From: Strigamia acuminata
Taxonomy: Eukaryota > Arthropoda > Chilopoda > Geophilomorpha > Linotaeniidae
Direction: 5' to 3'
Length of the DNA: 60,000 nucleotides
Assembly (NCBI GenBank): GCA_949358305.1
Contig: OX442321.1
Span: 994,001 to 1,054,000 of the forward strand
Of the stretch, positions 34,420-44,719 are shown piece by piece (position 1 is the stretch's first letter; every line of letters begins with the position of its first letter). The notes beneath the pieces are model-generated. The model worked only from the letters and a program-made list of their open reading frames with translations. It searched no databases and was not told where the DNA came from. A program made the translations under genes and the position numbers.

Positions 34420-34757
34420 TGCTGGGCGCACACATACCGCGATTTCGCAAGCAAAATTGCCCCGTGAATCGCGCGCAATGCTACACACATGTAGCTATTT
34501 CAGCTCTGCGAATTCAAACTTATGACGTCATTCCACAGCATTCACACAGCAACCAAAAATGTTGATGAAATGATGTCATTTTACACAGCTCATGGGATTG
34601 GCTGCGACACAAATCGCAGGCAAAATAGTACTTGGGACAAGTACTATTTTGCAAAGTAGATTTCGAACCGGCGCGAAGGAAATGACGTCACCTGCGCATG
34701 CGCAATGATAACGCGTTCGCGACGCGACGCGAAATCGCGGTATGTGTGCGCCCAGCA
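34420..34757. mobile_element. IR-A copy 2: PIF/Harbinger-like MITE, TAA duplication
   Basis: Ends TGCTGGGCGCACACATACCG plus CGATTTCGC and the inverse, with TAA on both sides (34417-34419 and 34758-34760). The interior matches copy 1 at 16500 (TACACAC.TGTAGCTATT, AAGTACTATTTT, GGAAATGACGTCA), with about 43 additional bases. No coding frame. Confidence 0.85.
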
Positions 34758-34760
34758 TAA

Positions 34761-35001
34761 TATGTAATACTTCCATGCATTACAGATATTTACTTGTTAA
34801 ATCAAACTAATGTAACAAACAAAAAACCAAAATTGCAATTGCTGACAAAAATGGCAATTTTGAATAAGAGCCGCGGCGAATTTAGCCGTCAAATTGATTA
34901 TCCCCTTTTTTAATATAAATTTTCAAAATTGTTGCAATTTCATGCAGGTTTTCTGAGGATTTGTGATAGTATTGCAAAGGGTCACCCCAGCCAACACTCC
35001 C

Positions 35002-35032
<31 letters not shown>

Positions 35033-36118
35033 CTAATGCTTAAAAGATGAAATTGCATATTCAGTATGGCAAACTACAGAATTGTGATTCAGACTTTGAA
35101 ACAAGTTTGGACAAAATTCGCCATTTGCTGGCTCATTTCAGGGTGCAAGATCTCATGAATTTGAACGCCTTAATCTCGGCAGCAGGCCAACTCATCACAT
35201 AAACCTATTGAATTTCTTTGCCAACATCAAACTGGCACAAAAATACAGCCGGCGATCAATAAAGCCAACAAATTATTGATACAAACCCCTTCATCATTCT
35301 CCTTTCTGTATTTCATCAACACTTCGCTTGAGCAAAAAAACCAACAAGAAAAATCAAAATCCCTTTTTAACCCAATCGAACCAGTTGCATTAGGATTTCC
35401 ACAGGGAAGCGCCGTGGAAAAAAAAACCCTAAATGACTGATCGGTTGCCATGGTTTCGTGCCAACTTCCTCCAAACTGCAGATAAAAGCCTCGTCCGCCA
35501 GGCCGCGCATGTCCATACCTTTTCCGCCCCAACTTCCGAGTTCCGCGCTCGTTTTTCATTCGTCGGCGGCAAATAAAAATCGTTTCTAAAATCAACCCAA
35601 AAAGAAACCATTTTTTTTTTTTATTCTTATTATTTTTTTTCAATAATGCATTTTCACTTCCGGAATGCATGGGCTCACGTGACTGGGCGTTTTTTTCCAC
35701 CTCGCGAGATGTTATCGAGGTGAAATATGGACATTGTTTGTTATTGTTTGACGTGGAAGCGAAGGAAAAAAATTAATTGAAAAAAATTCCATTTCGGGAG
35801 GTGAAATTTAGGGTTATACCGGTATATATATTTTTTTGATGTGATGAAGAGATGTGGGAATGCGAGACACTGGCTGCATTCAAAAAGACGTTTTAAAACT
35901 TTTTTTGTCTTAAAGTCGCGCTCTGTTTCAGTATTGGCTCCGTAAAGTCGCTTAAACGAGTGGAAATCGATTTCGATTGGTTTTTTTCGCCCAAATTACA
36001 CGGCGCTTCGTTTCCACGCAAAACCCGGTGCGAACGTCGAGCAAATACTACCAAAAGTAAATAAACCGCTACGCTACGATACATTACGACGGAAACACCA
36101 AAAACCTTCATTTTACAA
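34761..36118. other. Non-coding stretch
   Basis: A-run at 35002-35030. A 157-residue minus frame (35227-35700) is K-rich and shows no motif. It probably arises from A/T-rich sequence. Confidence 0.45.
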
Positions 36119-36812
36119 CCGCTATCTTAATGCCCAGCTCAAACTGCGCATCCCATTCTGCGCACATGAAAGCCAACAATAAATTTATCAGTTTATTTAG
36201 CACTTTTATGCATAATAGAGAGTTTGCGGGATGCATTTTTCCCTTATTTTGCTCCACGATACACTATTTTAGTGTCATATCGTAAGAGGAAAATCTTTAG
36301 TGTATCGTTTTCTACACTAAATTAAAATATAGCGCAGCCAATCAGAATTGAGAACACTATATTGTTAGCTACGCCCATTGCAAATGGCGATTATTTTGTT
36401 GTCCCGATCAAACACATCACAGTCATAGGTACGTAGATTGAATGATAAGTGAGACCCAAAATTGAATTTTAGGCCCAAAACCATACTTTATAGGCATAAT
36501 AATGGAATTTTATGCAGAGATTTGCACATTCACGCCCCCAAATTGAATTTTTAGGCCCAAAATTACTAACTGTCAGTAGTTGGCTGAAATAGTGTAGTGA
36601 TAAGGGAAAAATGCATCCCGCAAACTCTCTAATAACGCTAAATTGAAGAAAATAAACAACAATAAACTCGTTAAGAAAAGTAATTGGCAGCGTGGTACTG
36701 AAATATTGTTGCTTTATTTTCTTTGTGTGCAACAAGCTTGACAATCACCATGTTAAATGTGTGCGCAGAATGTGATGCGCAGTTTGAATTTGATAACAAG
36801 ATACCGGCTGCA
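36119..36812. mobile_element. IR-O element, split by IR-B copy 2
   Basis: The left arm (TCAAACTGCGCATCCCATTC, TGCGCACA) at 36138 and the right arm (TGTGCGCAGAATGTGATGCG, CAGTTTGAATTT) at 36758 are inverted copies with edges near GCTATCTT / AAGATACCGG. IR-B (36217-36630) interrupts it. Related single arms lie at 29228 and 32528. No transposase frame. Confidence 0.65.
36217..36630. mobile_element. IR-B copy 2, nested inside IR-O, AAT duplication
   Basis: The ends AGAGAGTTTGCGGGATGCAT plus TTTTCCCTTA and the inverse match over about 30 bp. AAT flanks both sides (36214-36216 and 36631-36633). The body contains CAATCAGAATTGAGAACACT and ACTGTCAGTAGTTGGCTGAA, inverted relative to copy 1 at 18665. 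Confidence 0.85.
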
Positions 36813-37012
36813 TAGATGTCCCTCTTGTGCCGTGGTAAAGGACTAAAGGTGCATTTACATGTGAAGTGCCGGTTGTTGACAAATTTGTCCATTTTCTTGT
36901 AATCGTCTCTTCGGCTTTAACAAGATGAAATAAGTTGAAATCTCGGCTGCAAAAGGCGCTTTTTCTCACTAGTTGGAGCTGATACCTCAGGATTGTTGAC
37001 AAAATGGCCTAG

Positions 37013-37188
37013 AAGGACGATCAACTACAGGACTTCACATCTAGCACAATTTAATTGTTAGACTGTAATGCGATTCTGTCTTGTGTTCGTGGCGCCATCC
37101 GGCCGAAACGGTGCAAAATGACCTTATTTTGCGGGCAAATGGCGGACAACTGACATCCCGCATTTACATTTTTGGCGAACGTTATAAC
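37013..37188. mobile_element. IR-D arm fragment
   Basis: GGACGATCAACTACAGGACT through GGCGGACAACTGACATCCCG and GCATTTACATTTTTGGCGAA to GTTATAAC, the same order as the arms of IR-D at 18459-19367. It also carries about 60 bases (TCTAGCACAATTTAATTGTT onward) that those arms lack. It ends exactly where an IR-C end begins. Confidence 0.7.
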
Positions 37189-37255
37189 TATACTCTGGCC
37201 ATGTGTAAGTTTGGCCTAAATCCGAGCCTTTTCTCTGGTGTAGTGATACAAATCC
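37189..37255. mobile_element. IR-C solo end (d2 subtype)
   Basis: TATACTCTGGCCATGTGTAA, GTTTGGCCTAAATCCGAGCC, then TTTTCTCTGGTGTAGTGATA: the same arm as copy d2 at 26291-26524. It breaks off after this end. Confidence 0.7.
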
Positions 37256-37379
37256 CATACTGATCCTCCTAGATAAAACTAAGTTATTAATTATTGGTTA
37301 AGTATAAAACAAATCCCCACAAAAATCCATCAATTTTACGACACGTTGGAGTAAATTAAAAGTGTCCATTAAAAGTGGA

Positions 37380-37556
37380 CAAATTCTCGACATCCAGCCG
37401 CCTACGGGCCACATGTTAATGCATTTTTACGGTAGAGAGCAAAAGGCCAACCCTATCAAATGTCTGTCCCTGCGATTTATTAATGGTCACAGCGCATGAT
37501 CGGCGCGATGTAAATTGTATCCGACGCAGTCCAAAGCCGCTGTTTGCTTCGTTCAT
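37380..37556 (-). pseudogene. Helitron / Pif1-type helicase C-terminal relic
   Basis: The minus strand encodes SGFGLRRIQFTSR, then TINKSQGQTFDRVGL. This matches the conserved C-terminal motif of Pif1-family helicases carried by Helitrons (consensus TINKSQGQ(T/S)..VG). The following residues, with stop codons and a likely frameshift, still resemble the 'GQLYVALSR' segment (HVA.RRRLDVENL). The fragment is about 60 codons long and interrupted, so it is a dead relic. Rep/HUH domains and Helitron ends were not seen. Confidence 0.7.
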
Positions 37557-38119
37557 TGTGCCGGGGTTGGTTGCAATTTTAATTTATTAAAATTCTCCTG
37601 TCGGTGAGTCCACCTTGGCGGTCTCTTGGGATGCAAATGGAAAAAAGCAATTTTTTGTTGTTTTTTGTTTTTAAATTTAGAAGAAAAATTGATTTTCTAT
37701 TTATTTAAAAATAGGCCTAATTGAAGGCGGGGTAATTAGACCACTGTCCGTTGCTTGGAAACGGCAGTTAAAGTGACGTAAACAATGCCACTTCCTCCGA
37801 ACACGCATTCGGGAAGAATGATGGCACTCGATGATTTTTATGATGGTGCAAATGAGGGTTAGACCCAAATTCAATTATAAATCTAAAGCTAAAACGTCAT
37901 TCCTTCATTAATCCGAATTGCTTCGTTTGTTTCAATTATTTTCTTTTCTTTCTTATGTTGTTTTAACGCAAATTGGTTTTTTTCCAAAACTCTGTTTTTT
38001 TTTCTTAAATTTGCAATTTCATATATTTATAATTTCATACTTATAAGTTTTGTTTATTTTGCCTTCGTTCTTCGGTTTCTTTAGCAAAATATCAATTTTT
38101 TAAACACAAATAGAGTCAT
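37557..38119. other. Non-coding stretch
   Basis: AT-rich sequence between the helicase relic and the next minisatellite. Nothing recognised. Confidence 0.45.
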
Positions 38120-38860
38120 TGTGCATTGTTTTTAGATAAAAAATAAGGTTGTTGTGCATTGTTCTTTAACAAAAGTGTTATTTTTGTTCATTGTTTAGAC
38201 AAAAACAACACTTTGTTCATTGTTTAAAAAATAAAAAAAAAACACTTTTTGTTCATTGTTTAAAAAATAAAAAATAAAACACTTTTTGTCCATTGTTTAA
38301 AAAATAGCAAAAAAAACACTTTTTTTCACTGTTAAAAAAATAAAAAAAAAAACATTTTTTGTTCACTGTTTAAACAAAAACACTTTTTGTTCATTGTTTT
38401 TAAAAAAACAGGTTTATTGTTTAAACAAAAATAACATTTTTTCTTCATTGTTTAAACAAAAACAACACTTTGTACATTGTTTAAACAAAAAAAAACACTT
38501 TGTTCATTGTTTAAACAAAAATAACACTTTTTGTTCATTGTTTAAACAAAAACAACACTTTTAGTCATTGTTTAAACAAAAATAACACTTTTTGTTCATT
38601 GTTTAAACAAAAACAACACTTTTAGTCATTGTTCAAACAAAAACAACATTTTTTGTTCATTGTTTAAACAAAAATAACACTTTTAGTCATTGTTCAAACA
38701 AAAACATTTTTTGTTCATTGTTTAAACAAAAATAACACTTTTGTTCATTGTTTGAACAAAAACAACTTTTTGTTCATTGTTTAGATAAAAAAAAAACTGT
38801 TCATTTTTTAAACAAAAAAACACTTTTTGTTCATTGTTCAAACAAATACAACACTTTTTT
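38120..38860. repeat. 31-bp minisatellite with TTGTTTAAACAA palindrome
   Basis: More than 20 units of about 31 bp (TTCATTGTTTAAACAAAAAT plus AACACTTTTTG). The first third is diverged (GTTTAAAAAATAAAAAA) and the rest is quite uniform. Each clean unit centres on the perfect 12-bp palindrome TTGTTTAAACAA. Frames rich in F, V, Q and N over this region are artefacts. Confidence 0.9.
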
Positions 38861-40560
38861 TCACCGTTTAAGCAAAAATTTAATTTCTTCGGCTTTCTAC
38901 GCACACCTTAGAAAACAATTAATTTCTTCAAAACTTGAGCACACCTTGCGTGCGTTGCCGGCAACAAACTGCACTCCTCTCCAAGCCAAATCTCCCAAAC
39001 TTAAAAGCATATCTTTGTAATCAAACTGACAACAGCACTTTCAAATTCATTCCACTTGTCAAATCTGATGAATTTATTGATTCATTCGATTCATCATCGA
39101 CTCTCGTCTCGTCTCGTCTCGTCTCCCCCACTCGTTTTATTGGCCCTCTCGTGCCAATTTATTGCCCACAAAAATTCATTCTTTTTATATATCCACACGA
39201 ATAAAAAATTGAAGAGAAAAAAAAATCGCCATTGTTGAAAAGCTTTTTTTTTCTCGTTTTGACATACGCGATGCCGTTTCATTTGTCTCTTGGCGGGTTC
39301 TTATCAACGATGCCAAGAACAAACGCCCGCGTCTGTCATTCAACATTTCTTCGCACTTTGCAAACAAATGTGACAGGCTTTTTGAATTCGCGAATATTGT
39401 TGGAGAAAAAAAAATCTTTTTAAATGAATATGTGAGTTTGTTACATCAAACTTTGAGCTTATGATGTTTGTGTTTGTGGGAACACAAAAATCGAGTCGAA
39501 AGTTGGCTTTATGCGAGCGCGCCATTTCGACGGGAAACCGCTCCACCCGCTGCCGCGCGAGGCGAGTTTTTCTCGGCCGGCGCAACAGGAATTCCCCGTA
39601 CTCTTAGTTTCGTCAACCTTCTCTATTTTTTAAATGAAATTTCACGTCAAAATTAATTAAATCCTCATAAAATTCGCTTGTTTTTACATAATCCTAATTT
39701 ATTTAATCGTTAATTTTTTTTTTAAAAACTTTTGTCAACGTACGGAAAAGTGATTTCGCTTCGACCGCACAAAGTGCGTCGCCAGCGGCCAGCGCAAAAG
39801 CCGTTTTCCCGTACTTTGTTGCGCCCTTTGTCTTGCAAAACTAAATTATCGGCAGTTGCAAACTACGCAGGCGTGTAAATCGTCGCTGCGTGTGTCCTGG
39901 CAGTGTATAATTACATTTAAAGGGTTAATCCGACAGTGAGCATCCCGAGATTCGTCTCGAGAGATGGCGAGTTGTGAAGCGCGTGCACTACGTGCTTTTC
40001 TCGCCTTCTCCGCTCGTTTCAATTTCAGACAAAACTGCGTCGTCCATTACTATTGTATAAGCACCGTCGGAAGAAAACTAATTCAATTTCAAACGATTTT
40101 TTTAATCGTCGCTTTACCCGAAATAATTAAACACATGTATACAACCTCGTCTACGTCTAACTAAACCATCCAAAATGTCCGTACCTTGGCTCAAAATGAG
40201 AAAAACAGCTTTAAAAATCCATAATTTCCACGCTAATCCCGTTCGTTAAGCACCGCCATTTGTAATTTTTCAAATAATGACGTCACACAAACAACCCCAC
40301 CTCGTGTTGATTTTTATTTCCAACCTTTAAAGCGCCGCAGATAGAAAATTTAAAAAAATAAATCTCTCGCCTCTAATCGTAAACATGACCACAATAAAAA
40401 CATTCACTCCGACATTAATGCCCAGCACATTAAAACACAATCGAAACCTTAACGGTTCCACGAAAAGACGTGTGTTTCTTGTAAACTGCTCGTTAAGAGC
40501 CATCTACGTCTAATAACCGGAAGTAACTCGCACCGAGTGCTCCACAGCTTCCACGCAAAA

Positions 40561-40595
<35 letters not shown>

Positions 40596-40640
40596 ATTTC
40601 TAAATAAATGAAATTTATTTTCTCGTTTGAATCTTTGCAG
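38861..40640. other. Stretch upstream of the first identified testican exon
   Basis: Mostly non-coding. A GTCTC repeat lies at 39097-39125, CpG-richer sequence at 39500-39600 and 39740-40040, and a TAAA microsatellite at 40559-40596. One or more 5' testican exons must exist upstream. I found no frame here with a signal peptide or the family's 'W.FRDDDYF' motif and a phase-1 donor. Confidence 0.4.
40559..40596. repeat. (TAAA)n microsatellite
   Basis: Nine or more TAAA units, ending 44 bases before the exon at 40641. Confidence 0.95.
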
Positions 40641-40743
40641 GTGAATTGTGTCTGGCACTTCGCTGTTCGAAAGAAGAGCACTGTTTAGTGAAAAATGAGA
40701 ATGTGGCACTTTGCGTACCGAACAAAAAATCCGCCAGGGACAG
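40641..40743 (+). CDS. SPOCK: Testican exon: follistatin N-lobe
   Basis: Acceptor TTTGCAG at 40640 and donor GTGAGT at 40744. The frame (two leading bases complete a codon) reads ELCLALRCSKEEHC, then LVKNENVALCVPNKKSARD. Four cysteines in the pattern C-x4-C-x5-C-x9-C match the start of the follistatin domain of testicans (DPC..KC..HKVC....ALC). It ends with AG, which joins the A at 43397 to give Arg (phase 2). The exon begins in phase 1, so an upstream exon with a phase-1 donor is required. A minus-strand frame over it is a shadow. Confidence 0.85.
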
Positions 40744-42420
40744 GTGAGTTGAGTCGAATCTTCATTGGTTTGGTGCAAATGGTGGTCGCAATCCGCGGCC
40801 CCTCCGCCTCCCCCACGGAAAACGCGTGTTGGCAAAGTGCATGTGCACATCAAAGACCATTTTCTTAAGGACGCCCAGATTTAAACAGTTTTCTTTTTAA
40901 AGGTAGAGTGGATCTGCGGAGGAGCTGCAGGTGTGCCAATGCAATATTCATTGGAGTAAATGGGCGAAAGGTGTGCGCGCGGAATTGCAAAAATGCCAAA
41001 TTACAAAAGCAGGAATGCGGCGCGGAAAAAAAAATTTATTAAATCCGGTTAAATGGAAGATAAATCATTGTCATTCATTTGTTTCGAGAGGAATAAATCA
41101 AATTACAAATGGAAAACGGAAATAAATTGGAAAAATAATTTGTCTAAATTGAAATTTAGATGTTTTCAGCGTAACTCGATGTTCCAGTACATTTGTGAAC
41201 ACGAATTACGATTCCAATTCGCATAAACACCAATTCACAACTCGACTGGAATTGTCAAAAACGTAAACAAACATCATCAAACACCATTTTGCTGCGTTTG
41301 TTATAAAAATTAAATGATGTAACAATGTTACAACGCTAAAAAACCCACATATAAAGAAAACTATCCTTTGTTTTGAAAGATTTGTGTGGTGGTTAGCCGA
41401 TTGAATTTTGCTCCATTTCCGTCCACTGCTGTTGTCTCGCAACAAATATTTATTGCGTGTTATTGCGCAATATCTCGCAATGTAACTGCACAGTTCAAAG
41501 CCCGATTTTCGGACTCTCTGGTTCAACTACTTCAAAAGAGCAAAAAAGAAACGGTGGACATGGAAAAGCACTTGTTTTCGTTAATATTTACAGTGCTCAA
41601 CAGCATTAGGAACATTCTTTCCACTTTTCCCAGCAGGAAAAGCAACCTTTTGCGTTTAAAATTGCAGTTAAACATTGTTTGTTGTTTAAATGTTGTGCGC
41701 ATGTCCACTCTGTTGCACTCTTTGTGGCTGGACAAGCCCTAAGCTTTAAAGTCTATCAGGAAGTAATGATTTATTCTGTATTTAGACGGTTAACGTATAT
41801 GCAAATAAGCAAAGTCGTTTAGTGGAGGCGTTCGCTGCCACTATTTCGACAACAATTGATGGTTTGTTGGTTGAATTGGAAGCATATCTGGTGTTTTGCT
41901 CCCATAAGAATGCACCATTACTTCCATAAGCAATAAAATATTTTTGTGGTCAAACGGATTGTCCTTAATGGTGTCGACGACCAATGGGAGGTGATTATTT
42001 CCAAGTTCCTCTCCTTAAGGGCCAACACCGATCCATTAATATTTGTCTGTCGAAGAGATAGTACTTGTTCAGTCACTCTTGTGGCCACAAATGGAAATTC
42101 TTACACCATAACCAACAATCTTTGTGGAGGCCCTCACTAAGTGCCTTGAGTGCCCTAAATAGCGCTGCCCTAATGAAAAAAAAAACTTGCAGATGTTAGA
42201 TATCAGTTAGTCAGTAACTGTCGGTGCAATTGCTAAGCAATACTTTGCATTATATATAATATTGTAGTTAAAATACATTGTGAAGTAATGCTGGTGGCAT
42301 AAACTTTTCGGAATCCGGCCTTTTCTCCGTTAGAACTGCGGGAACCTAGAAATCCACCTACGCTAACGATAGCATCCTTTAGCCACTGTGGGGTTTTGTG
42401 TACTATAGTTGCGCCACTGT

Positions 42421-42706
42421 TACTACGTTTACATGCACCCAATATTTTGAGTGGTGAATAATTCGAGTGGTTAAAAAATCATGCAGAAAATAATTCGTGA
42501 TCACTTTCGGTTCTCGACCAATGGGGAAGTGCCGGAAGCGATGCGCGCATGCGCAATAAAAATAGTTAGAGTTCACTCGAATTAAACAACCTTCTGCGAG
42601 GGATTATTCACTACTCGAATAATCCTTGTCATCCCTGTTTACATGACAGTTGTGCACAAAGAATATTTCATCTCACTCGGAATATTCCGTGCATGTAAAC
42701 GTAGTA
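42421..42706. mobile_element. IR-L inverted-repeat element (in testican intron)
   Basis: Ends TACTACGTTTACATGCAC and the inverse GTGCATGTAAACGTAGTA, a perfect 18-bp terminal repeat, followed by AATATT and TGAGTG / CACTC pairs. It is flanked by TGT on both sides (42418-42420 and 42707-42709). Alternatively the terminal TA is the duplication. The centre contains GAAGTGCCGGAAGCGATGCG and no frame of note. It lies in the intron between the first two identified exons. Confidence 0.75.
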
Positions 42707-43396
42707 TGTGTAGCTAAGTTCACATGCATGCATTGCTGCATCAACTACAACACGCATGCAAAATTCCATTGTACATTGTTAACGCATGTGACTGGATATG
42801 GTCAAACCCACTGCAGTATGGAGATTTACTACAATGGGAAGGACGCATACTCACGTAATAACAAGACAGGGACTCCAGATTGTTGGGTTTTGGCCTTTAA
42901 TCCGTTGTCTAGGGGTGGGGTCACCTATCTCACTGTGTGGCAGTGCTGTTAGGCATGCTACACCGGCAACCGTCCCATCACCCATGGGACTTACAGCAAT
43001 GCATGACGCGTGGTTGTTCACCTTGCACGGCTGAGACAAATGCCAAGTTTGAAAAATATATGTATACCCGTGTTGAGCACGTGAAATTCGTGCCACCACC
43101 CTACGGTGGCATACACTAGCAGACGGGCAGGTCCTCAGAACCAGCTCTCTGAGTGCATTCGTAACCGCGCAAAATTCAAAACGCGTTTTATTGACATCCA
43201 AAACATATTTTCTTTATTTATTTATATTCTATTTTAAATTACTTTATTTCGTTTAACTTTGCTTTATTTTTTTAATCTATTTTCTCCCACCCACGTTTTC
43301 ATGTCATTGTCAATGGGCGCTGCCATTTTGAAAACACCTTTTGTGCATAACGCATGCGTGTGAACTCACCTTATGTTCTTCATTTTATGACTTCAG

Positions 43397-43710
43397 AAAA
43401 TACGGTCCTCTTCAACCGACGCCATCAGCCAACATCGACATAGACGGCGTGGACGAAGAGGAGGACGAAGACGACGACGACGACGACGATGACGACGAAG
43501 ACGACAACGACGACTTGAGTGAATACGAAAACGAATCCCTAGAACGGCGTCCATCTTTGCCTCGTTGTTCCACCTGTCCGGTGGCCAAGCCAACTTTCGT
43601 ATGCGGCTCGGATAACAAAACCTACTCATCTCCCTGCAGAATCCACTACCACAATTGCGTTCACCAAGCGTCCATCAGAATGATGTGCAAAGGATTTTGT
43701 CCCTGTCAAA
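43397..43710 (+). CDS. SPOCK: Testican exon: acidic run and Kazal domain
   Basis: Acceptor GACTTCAG, donor GTAAGA. The first part (KYGPLQPTPSANID) leads into a run of about 21 residues, almost all Asp/Glu, encoded by GAC/GAA triplets (about 43452-43514). A Kazal-type module follows: CSTCP, VCGSDNKTY, then C-x7-C-x8-C and ends GFCPC. VCGSD.KTY is the Kazal signature. Vertebrate testicans have CK.CPV....VCGSDG.(T/S)Y at the same place. The exon ends with one base (phase 1). The acidic insertion is longer than the linker I know from vertebrate testicans. Antisense frames rich in Ser and Arg are shadows. Confidence 0.88.
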
Positions 43711-43943
43711 GTAAGAAAATGGGAAAATGATGACAACTTTTTATTGCATGTTTTTGTGGCGACACGTGTACTTTAACCACTTGTACAAAGCTGTTATAGC
43801 TATAAAATATCTCCATTTTTATTCCAGGTATAAAAAGGAAGTAATAAATTCACTTTTTCTATTTGCATCGTAATGCATAAAACATCCTTTGTTCTACCGG
43901 CTTCAAGCGCAGGTTCATTCGCGTTTCTTTGTTTCCTTTCCAG

Positions 43944-44145
43944 TCAAGCACGAACAGAAACAGAAACAAGTGCATCAACGCTGGAATAATTTCATCAACA
44001 AATACAAACTGACCGTCGACCAGAAACAAAATGGCGGCTCGCCCAAAATCACCGCTGTGAACACCATCACGTCGAGCGGCGACAAAAACCCCAAATACAC
44101 TCCGGAGGAGATCAAGAAAAAAAACATGGCCGACAAGTTCGTGAG
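43944..44145 (+). CDS. SPOCK: Testican exon: basic linker, start of EC region
   Basis: Acceptor TTCCTTTCCAG, donor GTAAAA. The frame starts by completing ATC (Ile) with the base from the previous exon and reads KHEQKQKQVHQRWNNFINKY, then KLTVDQKQNGGSP, and closes with YTPEEIKKKNMADKFVR. The segment is rich in Lys and Gln, has no cysteines, and has no strong counterpart in vertebrate testicans that I can recall. The last part resembles the helix before the EC domain. It ends in phase 2 (AG), which joins C at 50658 to give Ser. It carries an SG dipeptide (SSGD), a possible but unproven glycosaminoglycan site. Confidence 0.8.
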
Positions 44146-44590
44146 GTAAAAATAAAATTCGATTGTTTTGATTTAATTTGTGATTTGTTGCGTCGATTGG
44201 GGCAAAGCTCAAGAGACGAAAGATGAACAATGTGTAAAATGTGTGGATATGTGTACTTAGAACAATACGCTTCTTCGAGTTAATTGCTTTTTCGGTCTCT
44301 TCTGGTCGAGGATTATGTTTGGTTATTGCTTCTAGCATTATTGATAAACCTCTTGCGGTGTCTGCAGCATACAAGATAAAAGTCCCAATGTCTCCAATTG
44401 ATATTTTTTTTTAGAAAATAGTTTCCTGGATGTCAATGAAATCTCTTAAAATCCACTACGTAATGATTAGGATGCATTCAACAAAAGGAAAAACAACACT
44501 GAAAAAGAAATCTGAGCACACCGATGAATAATAACCTAGAAATTGTTAGCTATTGTACAAGTTCTCAACAATACTACTAAAGCTCCAGTG

Positions 44591-44719
44591 ACTCCAGTAC
44601 AACAATGCAACTCAAACTCCAGTACAACAATGCAACTCAAACTCCAGTACAACAATGAAACTCAAACTCCAGTACAACAATGCAACTCAAACTATAGTAT
44701 AACAATGCAACTCAAACTA
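44591..44719. repeat. 25-bp minisatellite (CTCCAGTACAACAATGCAAC unit)
   Basis: About five units of CTCCAGTACAACAATGCAAC plus TCAAA with single-base variants. Intronic. No internal palindrome was seen. Confidence 0.9.

Noticed and set aside
35227-35700. 157-residue minus-strand frame
   Set aside because: Composition driven by T-rich plus-strand runs. No motif, no splice context.
13736-38860. CRISPR-like regular repeats
   Set aside because: The arrays are contiguous tandem units without unique spacers, and the genome is eukaryotic.
38722-39020. Phe/Asn/Gln-rich frames
   Set aside because: Derived from the 31-bp GTTTAAAC minisatellite.
40449-40853. 134-residue minus-strand frame
   Set aside because: Antisense to the first testican exon and reads through a TAAA microsatellite.
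43859-44374. 171-residue minus-strand frame
   Set aside because: Antisense to a phase-consistent testican exon. A shadow.
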